From positions 1-60,212 of the IMG/VR virus record IMGVR_UViG_3300007513_000041: a stretch of DNA of 60,212 bases. The stretch is one strand, 5' to 3'. The stretch comes from a virus. The notes beneath the pieces were generated by a model. The model searched no databases, had not been told where the DNA came from, and saw only the letters and a program-made list of their open reading frames with translations. Positions 43,089-52,115 of this stretch are shown here, one piece after another; the stretch's first letter is position 1; each line of letters opens with the position of its first letter. Position numbers and translations under genes: made by a program.

Positions 43089-43531
43089 TGGCTACTAAGC
43101 TTAATGTAGATACAGGCTCTGACATTGGTAACAAGCTTTGGAAGAGGCATCAAGATGATGAATACACTCATGTTGACAATTATAAGGAAGCAATATGCAT
43201 AGATTGTTTTTCTAGAGACGCTGCTGCAGCAACAATAATGGATATATGTGGAGACTGCGCAGGCAAGCGTGGTAGAGAGCCACTACTGGCAAAAATAACA
43301 GATAAGATGTATGGTCTATGTTTCTTTTGTGGAAAACATAAATTTAATGTAGAGCAGATAAATGCGAGACTGTGTAGGAAGTGTCATAGAAAAGTTGCAG
43401 ATGTAACAAAAAAATACAACAAGAAAGGTGGCATGTTTAAATGTGATCCTTTTTGGAAAAGCCTAAGAAAGAAACATGGTAAGGACTGGCAGTATAGTTT
43501 TACTGATCCTACAAAATCACTTAGAAGATAA
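43088..43531 (+). CDS. Multi-zinc-ribbon protein
   Basis: 147 residues with at least four CxxC pairs (CIDC, CGDC, CFFC, CRKC), then a basic C-terminus. Between portal and the membrane proteins in the head block, so possibly a virion or packaging accessory. It overlaps the convergent - gene by 15 nt. Confidence 0.55.
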   Translation: MATKLNVDTGSDIGNKLWKRHQDDEYTHVDNYKEAICIDCFSRDAAAATIMDICGDCAGKRGREPLLAKITDKMYGLCFFCGKHKFNVEQINARLCRKCHRKVADVTKKYNKKGGMFKCDPFWKSLRKKHGKDWQYSFTDPTKSLRR

Positions 43532-43963
43532 AATAAAATTAATTCTATCAGATGCTAAATCATAATATGCAGTTGGATTTATAATTCTCTTTTTGTTTGG
43601 TCTGTTACCCCAAAACCTATCACACCTAACTTCAAATTTTGGTTTTCCTAAAAACTTTGGATAAAATTCTACTTTGTCTGTTTTAGGATTAAACTTAGTT
43701 TGTCCATCTATAACTTTTATTTCATCTCCTTCTAAAAATTCTTTACAGCTTCCATTTCTAAAATGAACAACTGTTTTTTCTAATCGTGGTGACTCCTTCA
43801 TTTGATTTGTCTCTGTCACAACCCATAGTTTAGCCTCTCCTTTCTTGTTTTCTTTAACGTATAATTCCATTATTTTTATATCATAAAAATGTTCTCCTAC
43901 TCTTCCCTTATATGCATTTTCATAGTCTTGTCTTTTTTCATAGATATAGAATGCAGTTCCCAT
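43517..43963 (-). CDS. Hypothetical protein inside the structural block
   Basis: 148 residues, mixed alpha/beta, with TVVHFRNGSCKEFLEGD and a basic C-terminus. It is the only - strand gene of the head block and has its own leaderless promoter (TTTATTAAG on the - strand), suggesting separate regulation. Family not recognised. Confidence 0.5.
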   Translation of the reverse strand: MGTAFYIYEKRQDYENAYKGRVGEHFYDIKIMELYVKENKKGEAKLWVVTETNQMKESPRLEKTVVHFRNGSCKEFLEGDEIKVIDGQTKFNPKTDKVEFYPKFLGKPKFEVRCDRFWGNRPNKKRIINPTAYYDLASDRINFILSSK

Positions 43964-43999
43964 AAACTTTAATAATATAACCTCTTAATAAATGCTTGT

Positions 44000-44200
44000 A
44001 TGAACATAGATAATAGTTGTAAGAAATGTGAAACAAAGATGTATGGTTATGCAAGAGGAAAACAGATATTTTGGGTATGTTATAAATGTGGATTCTTTCA
44101 AGGCAATAATTTTGACCCATTTCTACTATTGGCAGTACAATCAGAGCCTGAATATCTATTATACCTTATAGAGTCAAAATATCTACAACCTGTACAATAA
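44000..44200 (+). CDS. Zinc ribbon microprotein
   Basis: 66 residues, CKKCETKMYGYARG and CYKCGFFQG, then a hydrophobic helix-like end (LLLAVQSEPEYLLYLIES). Divergent from the gene at 43963. Confidence 0.55.
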   Translation: MNIDNSCKKCETKMYGYARGKQIFWVCYKCGFFQGNNFDPFLLLAVQSEPEYLLYLIESKYLQPVQ

Positions 44201-44230
44201 ATATAAATATTATACATATATCAACTGTAT

Positions 44231-44455
44231 ATGGTAGAGGAATTTCTTTTAGATAGAATAATGACCAGAATTGACAAATTAGATCAAAAAATAGACGATT
44301 TATGCGATAGAACCACGAAAACAGAAATAAGCATATCTAATCACCTTACGCATGTTACACAGGATGCAGAAAAGAAAGAAAAGAGATTTTACGTTATAAT
44401 AGCTGCCTTGGGAACAATCTTCGCCTCAGTGACCCTTGTACAAAGTATAATTTAA
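44231..44455 (+). CDS. XhlA-like membrane protein with coiled coil (holin candidate)
   Basis: 74 residues. A coiled coil (RIDKLDQKIDDLCDRTTK) is followed by one C-terminal transmembrane helix (FYVIIAALGTIFASVTLV). This matches small XhlA/holin-type proteins. Together with the next gene it may control membrane permeabilisation. Lysin not seen. Confidence 0.5.
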   Translation: MVEEFLLDRIMTRIDKLDQKIDDLCDRTTKTEISISNHLTHVTQDAEKKEKRFYVIIAALGTIFASVTLVQSII

Positions 44456-44493
44456 CATAATCCTTATATCCTAGCATTTTTATCGTATAAGAC

Positions 44494-44763
44494 ATGGTAG
44501 ACCCAACACTTATTACAGTAGGTGCTGCAGTTGTCGGAGCAGGTTTAAACACCCTTAGAGGGTATTTACACACTGAAGACCAATCTTACTCTGCTAAAAA
44601 GCTAGCAGGCGCTCTTATCATCTCTACATTTGCTGCAATAGCAGTAGCACAAACTATAGCTATTGAGTCAGTAGGTTTAGTAGGACTAGCTCTGATAGGA
44701 TTGACTACAGGATTCGCAGCAGACTTCGCTGTAACTAAAGCAAAAAAAGACAGTACAGAGTAG
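44494..44763 (+). CDS. Small membrane protein, holin candidate
   Basis: 89 residues with two hydrophobic segments (LITVGAAVVGAGLNTL and LIISTFAAIAVAQTIAI/VGLVGLALIGLTTGFAA) and a charged end. Its length and position beside the coiled-coil membrane protein fit a holin, but the evidence is structural only. Confidence 0.5.
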   Translation: MVDPTLITVGAAVVGAGLNTLRGYLHTEDQSYSAKKLAGALIISTFAAIAVAQTIAIESVGLVGLALIGLTTGFAADFAVTKAKKDSTE

Positions 44764-44788
44764 TATTATTTTACAAACTACTTTTACC

Positions 44789-44795
44789 TTTTTTT
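44789..44795 (+). terminator. T-run terminator
   Basis: Seven Ts after the membrane protein stop, before the protease promoter. Confidence 0.4.
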
Positions 44796-44835
44796 ATAGA
44801 TATCTTTATTAAATATAGAGTATCCTATTTTATAT

Positions 44836-46314
44836 ATGACAGAGGGATATTTCGTAAACAGATTATTGACAAAGGGCTTTGAACCTGTAAATTCTGACGA
44901 AAGATTCTTTGAAGGATACCTCACAGTTGAGATGAAAGACAAACAAGGAGAAGTTACAATAGTTAATGAGTTATATAAGGTGCTACCAGTTTGGATGGAT
45001 AGAGGCGCACCAATTACAGATACACATAGTAATAGGGTAATAGGAAAAGGAATAAATTATGCAAAGGCAGATTTTACAGCACAAGACGGTGAAGTATATC
45101 CAGCCATAAAAGTCACAGGTAAGATTTTTAAAAACTATGATTTGGATAATGAAATTTGGAGAAAGATTAAATCAGGAGAATACAAGGGATTAAGTTTTGG
45201 TGGAGCTACAAAGGCAAATAGGACACCTATGAGAATGAAAGATGGATCTATAGCATATGCATTATCAAACCTTGAACATTATGAAGTTGCAGTATGTAAA
45301 GACCCAGCAGTTCCAATGGCTATAATCACAGATTACAACCCAATAGCCAAATCAGTTTTACATACAGAAAAAAGAGGAGATAAAATGATAGTTAAAACAT
45401 GTGATAATTTTGGATGTTTCATTACAAAACCAATGCCTGACGGAAATGGTGGTAAAGGAAACTTTGATCACTGTGTAAGTGTCAATCAGGATAAGAGAGA
45501 TCCAAGCGCATACTGTGGTCAGATTAAACATGACACAGAAGATTCCAAGAAAGCAGAAGATATAAACAAAGTTCTACCAGTTTCAGATGCCTACATATCT
45601 GGTGGTAAAAAAGGAAGTAAATTTTGTCCTAATTGTGGAAGAGATAATATTAAAGAAGATAAAAAACGAGAACAGGAATATAGGGATTCACATGGAGGAT
45701 CAGCACCTACACTCATGGGTGCAAGTCCAAGAACAGGTGGTTATACTTGTCCTAACTGTCAGAAAAAACCAAAAAGGAATATGCATAGTCCAAGTGGAAC
45801 TGGAAACGAGAAAGGTGCTTATGAGTATCTTACACAGGAAGAGTTTGATGCTAAACAAAAAGCAGATCATTCAAACTCAATGGGAGATCAACATTCTATG
45901 TATAATCAAAATACTGGTAGAGAGACATGGATTGGACAGGGATTACCACAGCCAAAAGTGACAACTATATGCGAACCATCAATGGAAAGTGAGGGTAAAT
46001 GCATTGAACAAGAGAAACCATTAGATGACTCTGGTGGAAGAGCAAAACCACACCATGCTAATTTAGGAGATGATACACCTGCAGGAGTACCAAAGAACGT
46101 AAAAGATGAAAGTAAACTAGATAGAGAAGGAAAACATCAACAAAAAAAGGCATTTTTAGAATATTTGCAGGCAGATTTGAAAAAAGTGGAAGAAGGACAG
46201 TTTGGAGCAGGTCAAAGAGGTCTAGGACATGATAAAGGAAGTGTTCAAGGTAGTGGTGATAGCGCTCAAATTACACCTGTACAAGAAGAAAAGAAACAAC
46301 CAAAATCTATATAA
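44836..46314 (+). CDS. Prohead protease with C-terminal extension
   Basis: 492 residues. The N-terminal 165 residues resemble HK97-type prohead proteases: H64 (ITDTHSN), S120 (YKGLSFGGA) and acidic/histidine LEHYEVAV near 146-153. It cleaves scaffold and capsid proteins during maturation. The extension carries CPNCGRDN and CPNCQKK zinc ribbons (about 259-300) and an acidic/basic disordered tail that may act as scaffold. Leaderless promoter TTTATTAAA at 44806. Next comes the scaffold-like gene. Confidence 0.8.
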   Translation: MTEGYFVNRLLTKGFEPVNSDERFFEGYLTVEMKDKQGEVTIVNELYKVLPVWMDRGAPITDTHSNRVIGKGINYAKADFTAQDGEVYPAIKVTGKIFKNYDLDNEIWRKIKSGEYKGLSFGGATKANRTPMRMKDGSIAYALSNLEHYEVAVCKDPAVPMAIITDYNPIAKSVLHTEKRGDKMIVKTCDNFGCFITKPMPDGNGGKGNFDHCVSVNQDKRDPSAYCGQIKHDTEDSKKAEDINKVLPVSDAYISGGKKGSKFCPNCGRDNIKEDKKREQEYRDSHGGSAPTLMGASPRTGGYTCPNCQKKPKRNMHSPSGTGNEKGAYEYLTQEEFDAKQKADHSNSMGDQHSMYNQNTGRETWIGQGLPQPKVTTICEPSMESEGKCIEQEKPLDDSGGRAKPHHANLGDDTPAGVPKNVKDESKLDREGKHQQKKAFLEYLQADLKKVEEGQFGAGQRGLGHDKGSVQGSGDSAQITPVQEEKKQPKSI

Positions 46315-46341
46315 ACCCCACATATAAAGGAATAGTACATT

Positions 46342-46965
46342 ATGGCAGACGAAGAAAAACCAAAATTCGAAGAAAGCTCTAATGACGAAGAAGAGACGGA
46401 AGCAAAAGAAGAGAGTTCTGAAGAATCACAACGTGAAGATTCAGAAAAATCATTCGTAGAAGCAGTCAAATCAACATTCGGAGACATATCTGAGCAATTA
46501 AGCACAGTAGTTGACTCCCAAAAAAGTATCATTGATGCTGTAACCTCTATTAATACTAGAGTTAAAGCACTTGAAAAACCAACAGACTTGGCTTTGAGTC
46601 CAAAAGGAACTCAAGGTGGAGACGATGTTGGAGCTTCAGTAAAAGTTCCTGAAGAACCTTATCCACAAGGTCAGCAAGCCAAACTGGATGATGACGGAAA
46701 GGAAACAACCAATGATCAGTCAAAACTGTCAATTCAGGGTGCTATAGGCAAATCTGAATTAGTTGCAAAGTCTGAACACTCATTTACTACAGAAACTCCA
46801 AGACCAAACGCAGCCTTGGAAACAGTAGATAAATCTGCATCTGACCTCAGTCCAATACTGAAAGATGCAAGAGAAGCTGGTTTTGAGTCACTTTCAACAG
46901 TAGCTCAAAATATTCTGAAAGGTAAATATTACCAACCAAACGCAGACGAGGTAGGTAGATACTAA
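46342..46965 (+). CDS. Scaffold-like acidic protein
   Basis: 207 residues. The first 35 are very acidic (EESSNDEEETEAKEESS), followed by a coiled-coil region (SEQLSTVVDSQKSIIDAV) and a disordered middle. Position between protease and capsid is the usual place of a scaffolding protein. Its stop overlaps the MCP start. Confidence 0.6.
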   Translation: MADEEKPKFEESSNDEEETEAKEESSEESQREDSEKSFVEAVKSTFGDISEQLSTVVDSQKSIIDAVTSINTRVKALEKPTDLALSPKGTQGGDDVGASVKVPEEPYPQGQQAKLDDDGKETTNDQSKLSIQGAIGKSELVAKSEHSFTTETPRPNAALETVDKSASDLSPILKDAREAGFESLSTVAQNILKGKYYQPNADEVGRY

Positions 46966-48179
46966 TGGTTCAGATAAAAACTATTGACGAATTAGAAGCA
47001 CTGTATTACGGATACAATAGAAACCTTTTGAGAAAAGCTGATGCACCAGCAACAACCTCCACAGCAGGCGTTTTCAACGCAATCTTTGGAGCATATGCAT
47101 GGGCGCAACTTAACTTAGAAGCAAACGCATTCGGTATTTTACCCAAGTATCCTTGGGATAAATCTGGATGGAGGGTTATTACTGCAAAACCTGTGCTAAA
47201 CACTACAAATGCTAACACAGCATTAGGTGGTACAGCAGAAGGTGGACTCATTGCTGAAACAGTGAAGCCAACACTCCAAGAAATAGATGTTAGACCAAAG
47301 ACAGCACAACTGCCTTTCTCAGCATCAGAAGTAATGGAATGGTTAGCAACACACAGCAAAGACGACATTTGGGGTGGACTTGGTTCACTTCGATTGTATA
47401 TGGCAGTACAACACAAAGAATTCCTTAACAGGATGCTCTTAGCAGACGTTGAAGGTAACGTATCTTCAGGTGCATTCGGTGGTACAACCGATTTCGAGTC
47501 ACTTGATAGAATTGTTTCATCTAACGCAGAAGAAACTGCATTAGGAGGAAGTGGCAGTGGGGAATATGACCCTTGGGCTGCTAACGCAACCATCGACAGA
47601 GACTCTAGCTCAGCATTCGATTGTACAGTTGAAAGTGCCAGTGGCACTATCGGTACAAACGGTGTTTTGACAGACGACACTTTACGAACTTTCCTTAGAA
47701 AGATTCGTATCGCTGCAGGTAAAGACCCAAACGTGTTCTTAGGCTCTCACGAAGTATACTCCGAGATACAAGGTCTATATATGCCTTCAGTCCGTATTCC
47801 AAACCCATACGGTGAAAGCTTAGTACAGATTGATGTAAACGGAATCCAGACCTTTAAGGGAACTGGCGTTGGTATACATGTGGACTCCATTTATGGAATT
47901 CCATTCATTCCAAGCAAAGATGCACCAAGCGATGCTGGCGATTCAAGTGAAATCGGCAGATTATTTGCATTTGATACATCTGATGCAGAGGGATATGGTT
48001 ATCCAAGAATTGGAATTCAGATCGCAATCCCAACAGAATACTACGAAGCTACTCGCAGAAGTCCAGCATATCCATTTGTCAACAATGCATTTGTTGAGAA
48101 AGGTGTATTCAGGACAATGGGAGAAACTGTCTGTAGACACTTCAAGTCACAGGGAAAAATAAGAGATATAAAACTTTAG
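46965..48179 (+). CDS. Major capsid protein, HK97 fold
   Basis: 404 residues. N-terminal helical arm, then the alpha/beta core: GGTAEGGLIAET/RPKTAQLPF (P-domain/E-loop region) and a C-terminal half with VFLGSHEVYSEIQG, PFIPSKDAP and RIGIQIAIPTEYYEATRRSP. Size and position after the protease/scaffold genes are typical. Forms the icosahedral shell. A strong terminator follows. Confidence 0.85.
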   Translation: MVQIKTIDELEALYYGYNRNLLRKADAPATTSTAGVFNAIFGAYAWAQLNLEANAFGILPKYPWDKSGWRVITAKPVLNTTNANTALGGTAEGGLIAETVKPTLQEIDVRPKTAQLPFSASEVMEWLATHSKDDIWGGLGSLRLYMAVQHKEFLNRMLLADVEGNVSSGAFGGTTDFESLDRIVSSNAEETALGGSGSGEYDPWAANATIDRDSSSAFDCTVESASGTIGTNGVLTDDTLRTFLRKIRIAAGKDPNVFLGSHEVYSEIQGLYMPSVRIPNPYGESLVQIDVNGIQTFKGTGVGIHVDSIYGIPFIPSKDAPSDAGDSSEIGRLFAFDTSDAEGYGYPRIGIQIAIPTEYYEATRRSPAYPFVNNAFVEKGVFRTMGETVCRHFKSQGKIRDIKL

Positions 48180-48197
48180 AATTTTATATCCAAAATC

Positions 48198-48206
48198 TTT
48201 TTTTTT
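48198..48206 (+). terminator. T-run terminator after the capsid gene
   Basis: Nine Ts about 20 nt after the stop, then further T-rich DNA. Confidence 0.55.
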
Positions 48207-48217
48207 ATTTTTTAATC

Positions 48218-48227
48218 TTTATATATA
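48218..48227 (+). promoter_or_regulatory. TATA box for the gene at 48248
   Basis: TTTATATATA lies 30 nt before the ATG at 48248; it rules out the GTG at 48233 as start. Confidence 0.55.
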
Positions 48228-48247
48228 GGGAGGTGCTACAGTTTTAT

Positions 48248-48610
48248 ATGGCAATAACAATCAGTACATCCGATTGGACAGGTGCTAACGTGAGAAAAAC
48301 ACTCTCATGGCAAGCTGCTTTGACTTCAAAGTTGCGAGTATATGCTGTCAAAGTTACCTTTGGTAGTGGAGACAACTATGCGACTGGTGGTGTTTCTGTC
48401 GACTTGAAACAAGGTCGAAGAGTAAAAACACTAGTAGCAGTAATTCCGACTTATACGGACTCGCTAAGAGAAGTAGTATACGACAAAGCAACAGAAAAGA
48501 TTAAACTCTACGATGTAGGTGGTTCAGCAACAACACCATTTACAGAGACACCAAACACAAGCTCTGCTTGTGCGTCTAAAGTATTCGAGTTTCTAGTCAT
48601 AGGCTACTAG
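48248..48610 (+). CDS. Beta-rich head decoration-like protein
   Basis: 120 residues, beta-rich (KLRVYAVKVTFGSGDNYATGG). Single-gene transcript between two terminators right after the MCP, consistent with a highly expressed minor head or decoration protein. No sequence family is certain. Confidence 0.5.
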   Translation: MAITISTSDWTGANVRKTLSWQAALTSKLRVYAVKVTFGSGDNYATGGVSVDLKQGRRVKTLVAVIPTYTDSLREVVYDKATEKIKLYDVGGSATTPFTETPNTSSACASKVFEFLVIGY

Positions 48611-48626
48611 AGTCCAAAAACAGCCC

Positions 48627-48635
48627 TTTTTTTTT
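48627..48635 (+). terminator. T-run terminator
   Basis: Nine Ts after the stop at 48610. Confidence 0.5.
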
Positions 48636-48682
48636 CTTAAAATACTAATAAAGTTTATAAGGTATTAATATATTGAATGTAT

Positions 48683-48952
48683 ATGGTAGAACTAAATCAC
48701 AGTGTAAAATCATTCAATTCTGACACACTCATAAAAGGTGGTCATGGGGTAATTGTAGGTGTTTTTGTGACAAAAGTGGGTTCTGGTTCTGATAAGGTAG
48801 TATTCAAGAATGGAACTGACTCAAGTGGATCAACAGAGTTTACCATATTTACAGCAACACAGGGAACATATGTACAGATAAACAGAAGATTTGAAGATGG
48901 TATATATGCAGACTGTACAGGAAGTGCAGAAATAACAGTTGTTTTCAAGTAA
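48683..48952 (+). CDS. Small beta-rich head protein
   Basis: 89 residues from ATG 48683, which sits about 26 nt after TTTATAAG (an ATG at 48677 is in frame). Strands such as GVIVGVFVTKVG and STEFTIFTATQG; similar in size to head decoration or tail spike accessory proteins. Own promoter and terminator context. Assignment inferred from position. Confidence 0.45.
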   Translation: MVELNHSVKSFNSDTLIKGGHGVIVGVFVTKVGSGSDKVVFKNGTDSSGSTEFTIFTATQGTYVQINRRFEDGIYADCTGSAEITVVFK

Positions 48953-48986
48953 TCAAATTTAAATACAAACAAGTTTATAATTATAT

Positions 48987-49625
48987 ATGGCTACAACCTA
49001 TTGCAGTGTAGAAGACGTATCTGATTTTCTAAGAGTTCCTATTACAGCAACCACAACTCCTAACAAGACTCAGGTTGAAAAAATCATTAACAGGAAAGAG
49101 GATGAGATTGATCGAAGAATTGGTCATGCATGGAGATCAACAAAGGTATACAATGAGAGACATGATTTACCATTACTTTATACTTTCGGCTGGGGTACTC
49201 CGTTATGGCTACAACACAGAAATATTTATGATTTTGATGTATCAGAGGGAGATAAAATAGAAATTTGGCAGGGTTCTTCTGCAACATATGAAAACATCTT
49301 AACCAATTCTCAGTGGTATGATATGGATTATCAATATGGTAGATTATATCTTAGAGGTTTTATATTTTCAATTTTAAGAAAAAACAGAGTTAGAGTATCT
49401 TATAGATATGGTGGGGAAAAATTTTCAGGAGACACAAACATACCTAATGATATAGAAGATATGTGTGTGAAACTTACAGCTATAGACCTTCTCACAACAA
49501 GTTTTAGAATGGATAGATTACCAGTTGGTGGTAATTCAATGTCTTGGGGAGACATGATCAAAGCATGGAAGGAAGATATAGAACAATGTGTGATAAATCG
49601 TAGAGAAGCATTTGTGATACCATAA
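48987..49625 (+). CDS. Head-tail connector (adaptor) protein
   Basis: 212 residues. N-terminal helical bundle (CSVEDVSDFLRV, KTQVEKIINRKEDEIDRRI) and a central beta part, as in HK97 gp6-like connectors, which bind below the portal. TTTAAATA at 48958 is the promoter. Next gene starts at its stop. Confidence 0.6.
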   Translation: MATTYCSVEDVSDFLRVPITATTTPNKTQVEKIINRKEDEIDRRIGHAWRSTKVYNERHDLPLLYTFGWGTPLWLQHRNIYDFDVSEGDKIEIWQGSSATYENILTNSQWYDMDYQYGRLYLRGFIFSILRKNRVRVSYRYGGEKFSGDTNIPNDIEDMCVKLTAIDLLTTSFRMDRLPVGGNSMSWGDMIKAWKEDIEQCVINRREAFVIP

Positions 49626-50095
49626 TGGGTATTAAACTAAGTTTTGATATTAGCAAAGACGTTCTTACTAAAGTGTTTAGCCAAATGAAAGAACATTTGA
49701 CAGAAAGAGTGGCAACACCGATAGCAAGAAAACTCGGTAAATCTGTAGCAGAAATTAAAAATGAAGATGGTAATATAGTTATCGAGGGAAGATTTATTAG
49801 CAGCACTGTAAATCTAGGGAAAGCAGGTATTACTCCTGAACAAGTGGGAGAAGCTTTATCAGTACAGGTAGAACAGGAAATAACATTAACTTTTGTTACT
49901 AGGGGAGATTCTAGAGTGTGTCAGATGTGTGAATCATTTGAGGCAGAGCATGGTGAGTTAAGCACAGCAGATCCTAAAGATGTTGAAATATTAAACCAAT
50001 ACAATATAATGGTAGAGTTGGAGAGACAACCAATGCCATTACATGAAAGATGCAGATGTCAAGTTGTAAGAGGAGTTGAGAAGAGAGCAAAATGA
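49625..50095 (+). CDS. MuF-like minor head protein fragment
   Basis: 156 residues. The C-terminal part has RGDSRVCQMCESFE and MPLHERCRCQVV, the cysteine and histidine pattern of the MuF/SPP1 gp7-type head morphogenesis domain. The usual long N-terminal portal-interacting part is replaced by about 90 short residues. It may have a metal-stabilised domain. ATGA overlap with the next gene. Confidence 0.6.
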   Translation: MGIKLSFDISKDVLTKVFSQMKEHLTERVATPIARKLGKSVAEIKNEDGNIVIEGRFISSTVNLGKAGITPEQVGEALSVQVEQEITLTFVTRGDSRVCQMCESFEAEHGELSTADPKDVEILNQYNIMVELERQPMPLHERCRCQVVRGVEKRAK

Positions 50096-50505
50096 GTTCA
50101 GCAATTTATACAGCATTAAACGACATGGTAAGCATGCTAAAGACAGAGTGGTCAGATGGACAGACACCTAATATCAAGGCTCTTTGGGAAGAAAAATCTG
50201 CAGGGTTTATAGATGACAGGAGAGACATGATATTAGTATATCCAAAAAACGAATCCATAGAATACTTTGGTCTTTATGGGTCAGATTTTTTACACCTTGT
50301 AGATATAACTATAGAGGCTAGATCATACATGGATCAGGAAAAAATAGATAATGTAAACAAGGAGATTTTAAGAATAATTAAGGGAAATATACGAAGAACT
50401 GGATTTATTGACCTAATGGTTACTTCTACAATATCACAGAATGACCAACTAAGGAACATGTTCAAGCATGTAATAAACGTCAGATACAGGAAGGATAATC
50501 CATGA
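50092..50505 (+). CDS. Tail completion/terminator-like protein
   Basis: 137 residues with an alpha/beta pattern (DMILVYPKNESIEYFGLYG, HLVDITIEARSY) like tail terminator proteins that cap the tail tube. Position between the MuF-like gene and the tail tube supports this. Confidence 0.5.
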   Translation: MSSAIYTALNDMVSMLKTEWSDGQTPNIKALWEEKSAGFIDDRRDMILVYPKNESIEYFGLYGSDFLHLVDITIEARSYMDQEKIDNVNKEILRIIKGNIRRTGFIDLMVTSTISQNDQLRNMFKHVINVRYRKDNP

Positions 50506-50514
50506 TTAGAAATC

Positions 50515-50523
50515 TTTATATCC
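50515..50523 (+). promoter_or_regulatory. TATA box of the tail tube gene
   Basis: TTTATATCC about 33 nt before the ATG at 50548; spacing a little long, so the exact start site is uncertain. Confidence 0.35.
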
Positions 50524-50547
50524 TTAAACGGTTAATCAGATAATATA

Positions 50548-51555
50548 ATGGTAAGAACAGGTGCTTTTGCATATGCAAAATATGGTTACGAGACTACATT
50601 TGCTACAGCAGTCACAGCAAATAAGAAATTTGGATTACAAGATAAGGTAGGGAGTTGGTCTTTAACCAACAATAGGATTAATTTAGCACAATTAAACCAG
50701 ATAGAACCTAATAAATTCGCATATGGACAGCAACAAGGAAGCCTTTCAATGAACTATGTTCTGAGCAACCCTTGGGTTTTTGGAGCAATTTATGGTACAC
50801 CATCAGTGGGATCAGTATCAAACGGAGTTGCAACACACTCATATCCACATGCCTCAAACGGTCAGCCTAAAAACGTAAGATCAGCAACAGTCGAAATAGC
50901 ATTTGATGCATCAGATTCAGGTGGTGGAGACATAGTAAGAACATTAAAGGGTTGTGTAACAAATTCATTAGCATTATCTACGACAGTAGGACAAACTGTT
51001 GACGTAACACATGATATGAGTTATGGTAAGGAAGACGCACCAGCAACTACATTTACTGGAAGTAATGCACCAGCATTACCAACAAGTGAATTTCCATACA
51101 CATTCGCGCACGCAAGATTAAAAGTAGCAGATTCTATAATAGCACAAGTTCAGGATTTAGATATTACATTCACTCAAAACTCTGATATGTTATGGGGTCT
51201 TAATGATCATCAAGCACAGGCATCATATAGGAGAGTGTTTGACATTACTGGAAGATTCAGAGCGTCATGGCTTGATAAAAGCAGATTAGAAGATGTATTA
51301 AATCAGGTTAAGGCAGGTACTTCTGGAAACTTTGTTGAAACTGCAGGAGGAAATGTAGAACTTGAGATAGTTTTCAGTAATGGACAGTCAGGAGCAAACC
51401 TAAAAACAATAACAATACTAGGAAGTGGTCTAGCACCAACAAACATAAACATCACAGGAATAGAGCCTGTTGAACCTGTATTCGAGGAAATTGAATGGCA
51501 GGTAAAATCATGCACAATTTCATGTGATAACTCTATATCAGCAGCAGAAGAATAA
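50548..51555 (+). CDS. Major tail tube protein
   Basis: 335 residues, rich in beta strands and glycine, without charge clusters (SLSMNYVLSNPWVFGAIYG, VQDLDITFTQNSDMLWG, VFDITGRFRASW). This is the pattern of archaeal-virus tail tube proteins, and it precedes the chaperone and tape measure. Forms the hollow tail tube. Confidence 0.65.
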   Translation: MVRTGAFAYAKYGYETTFATAVTANKKFGLQDKVGSWSLTNNRINLAQLNQIEPNKFAYGQQQGSLSMNYVLSNPWVFGAIYGTPSVGSVSNGVATHSYPHASNGQPKNVRSATVEIAFDASDSGGGDIVRTLKGCVTNSLALSTTVGQTVDVTHDMSYGKEDAPATTFTGSNAPALPTSEFPYTFAHARLKVADSIIAQVQDLDITFTQNSDMLWGLNDHQAQASYRRVFDITGRFRASWLDKSRLEDVLNQVKAGTSGNFVETAGGNVELEIVFSNGQSGANLKTITILGSGLAPTNINITGIEPVEPVFEEIEWQVKSCTISCDNSISAAEE

Positions 51556-51597
51556 TCATAAGATTTATAAAGAGCAAATTCTATCATCAATGTAATA

Positions 51598-51990
51598 ATG
51601 ACGATACAAAGTTTCGAGATAGACTATGAAGGTAAAAAGGAGACCATTGAGTATGAAGATGACCTTGCATTTGGGGAGCTGGAAGCGATTCTTAATCAAT
51701 GTCTAGACTTATCTGATGTAACTAAACCAAAAGTTAACTTACCTCAGTATAGGCAATCCATACTATTAAAGGCAGTTGTAAAAGCTCCTTTTAATGTAGA
51801 CCTTCCTACGTTAAGAAATCTCAAAACCAGTGTGGTCAACCAAGTTTTAAAGGGGGTTTTAAAGGACTTCCCTTTAGTAAGGTTTTTAGAGGATTGGGTG
51901 GGAACATTCGTAGGTCTGGAAGATATGAGTATCAAGCAAGTATCTACTACTTCTTTGCGAAAGAGTTCGGCTGGGAACAAGAAAAAGTAG
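51598..51990 (+). CDS. Tail assembly chaperone, short form
   Basis: 130 residues in frame 1 (FGELEAILNQCLDL, LPTLRNLKTSVVNQVLKG). It matches the G-type chaperone: alpha-helical, directly before the tape measure. A -1 frameshift near its end gives a longer product (51598-52094). Regulated by the TTTATAAAG box at 51564. Confidence 0.7.
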   Translation: MTIQSFEIDYEGKKETIEYEDDLAFGELEAILNQCLDLSDVTKPKVNLPQYRQSILLKAVVKAPFNVDLPTLRNLKTSVVNQVLKGVLKDFPLVRFLEDWVGTFVGLEDMSIKQVSTTSLRKSSAGNKKK

Positions 51991-52094
51991 ACCGACAAAG
52001 CACCCATTATCTGAGTTTAATAATAGACAAGTGGAATGAGGAACAGAGGAGATCTAAGAGTAAAATGCCTCCAATGCCTCGAAAACTTAAATAA
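51598..52094 (+). CDS. Tail assembly chaperone, -1 frameshift fusion form
   Basis: Ribosomes that slip by -1 at a T-TTA-AAG site fuse the short chaperone to a second segment, giving about 165 residues. The -1 frame is open from before 51846 to 52094 and reads GLGGNIRRSGRYEYQ...IDKWNEEQ, ending in a basic tail. The fused product probably bridges tail tube and tape measure, as the G-T fusion does in lambda. The shift itself is inferred. Confidence 0.65.
51846..51864 (+). promoter_or_regulatory. Tandem slippery heptamers T-TTA-AAG
   Basis: TTTAAAG occurs at 51846-51852 and again at 51858-51864, both in the correct phase (T TTA AAG) of the chaperone frame. Classic -1 slippery sites, 12 nt apart. 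No stable downstream stem is obvious; a CCTT/AAGG hairpin lies at 51870-51881. Confidence 0.65.
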
Positions 52095-52115
52095 GTATAA
52101 GACACACACTATTAT

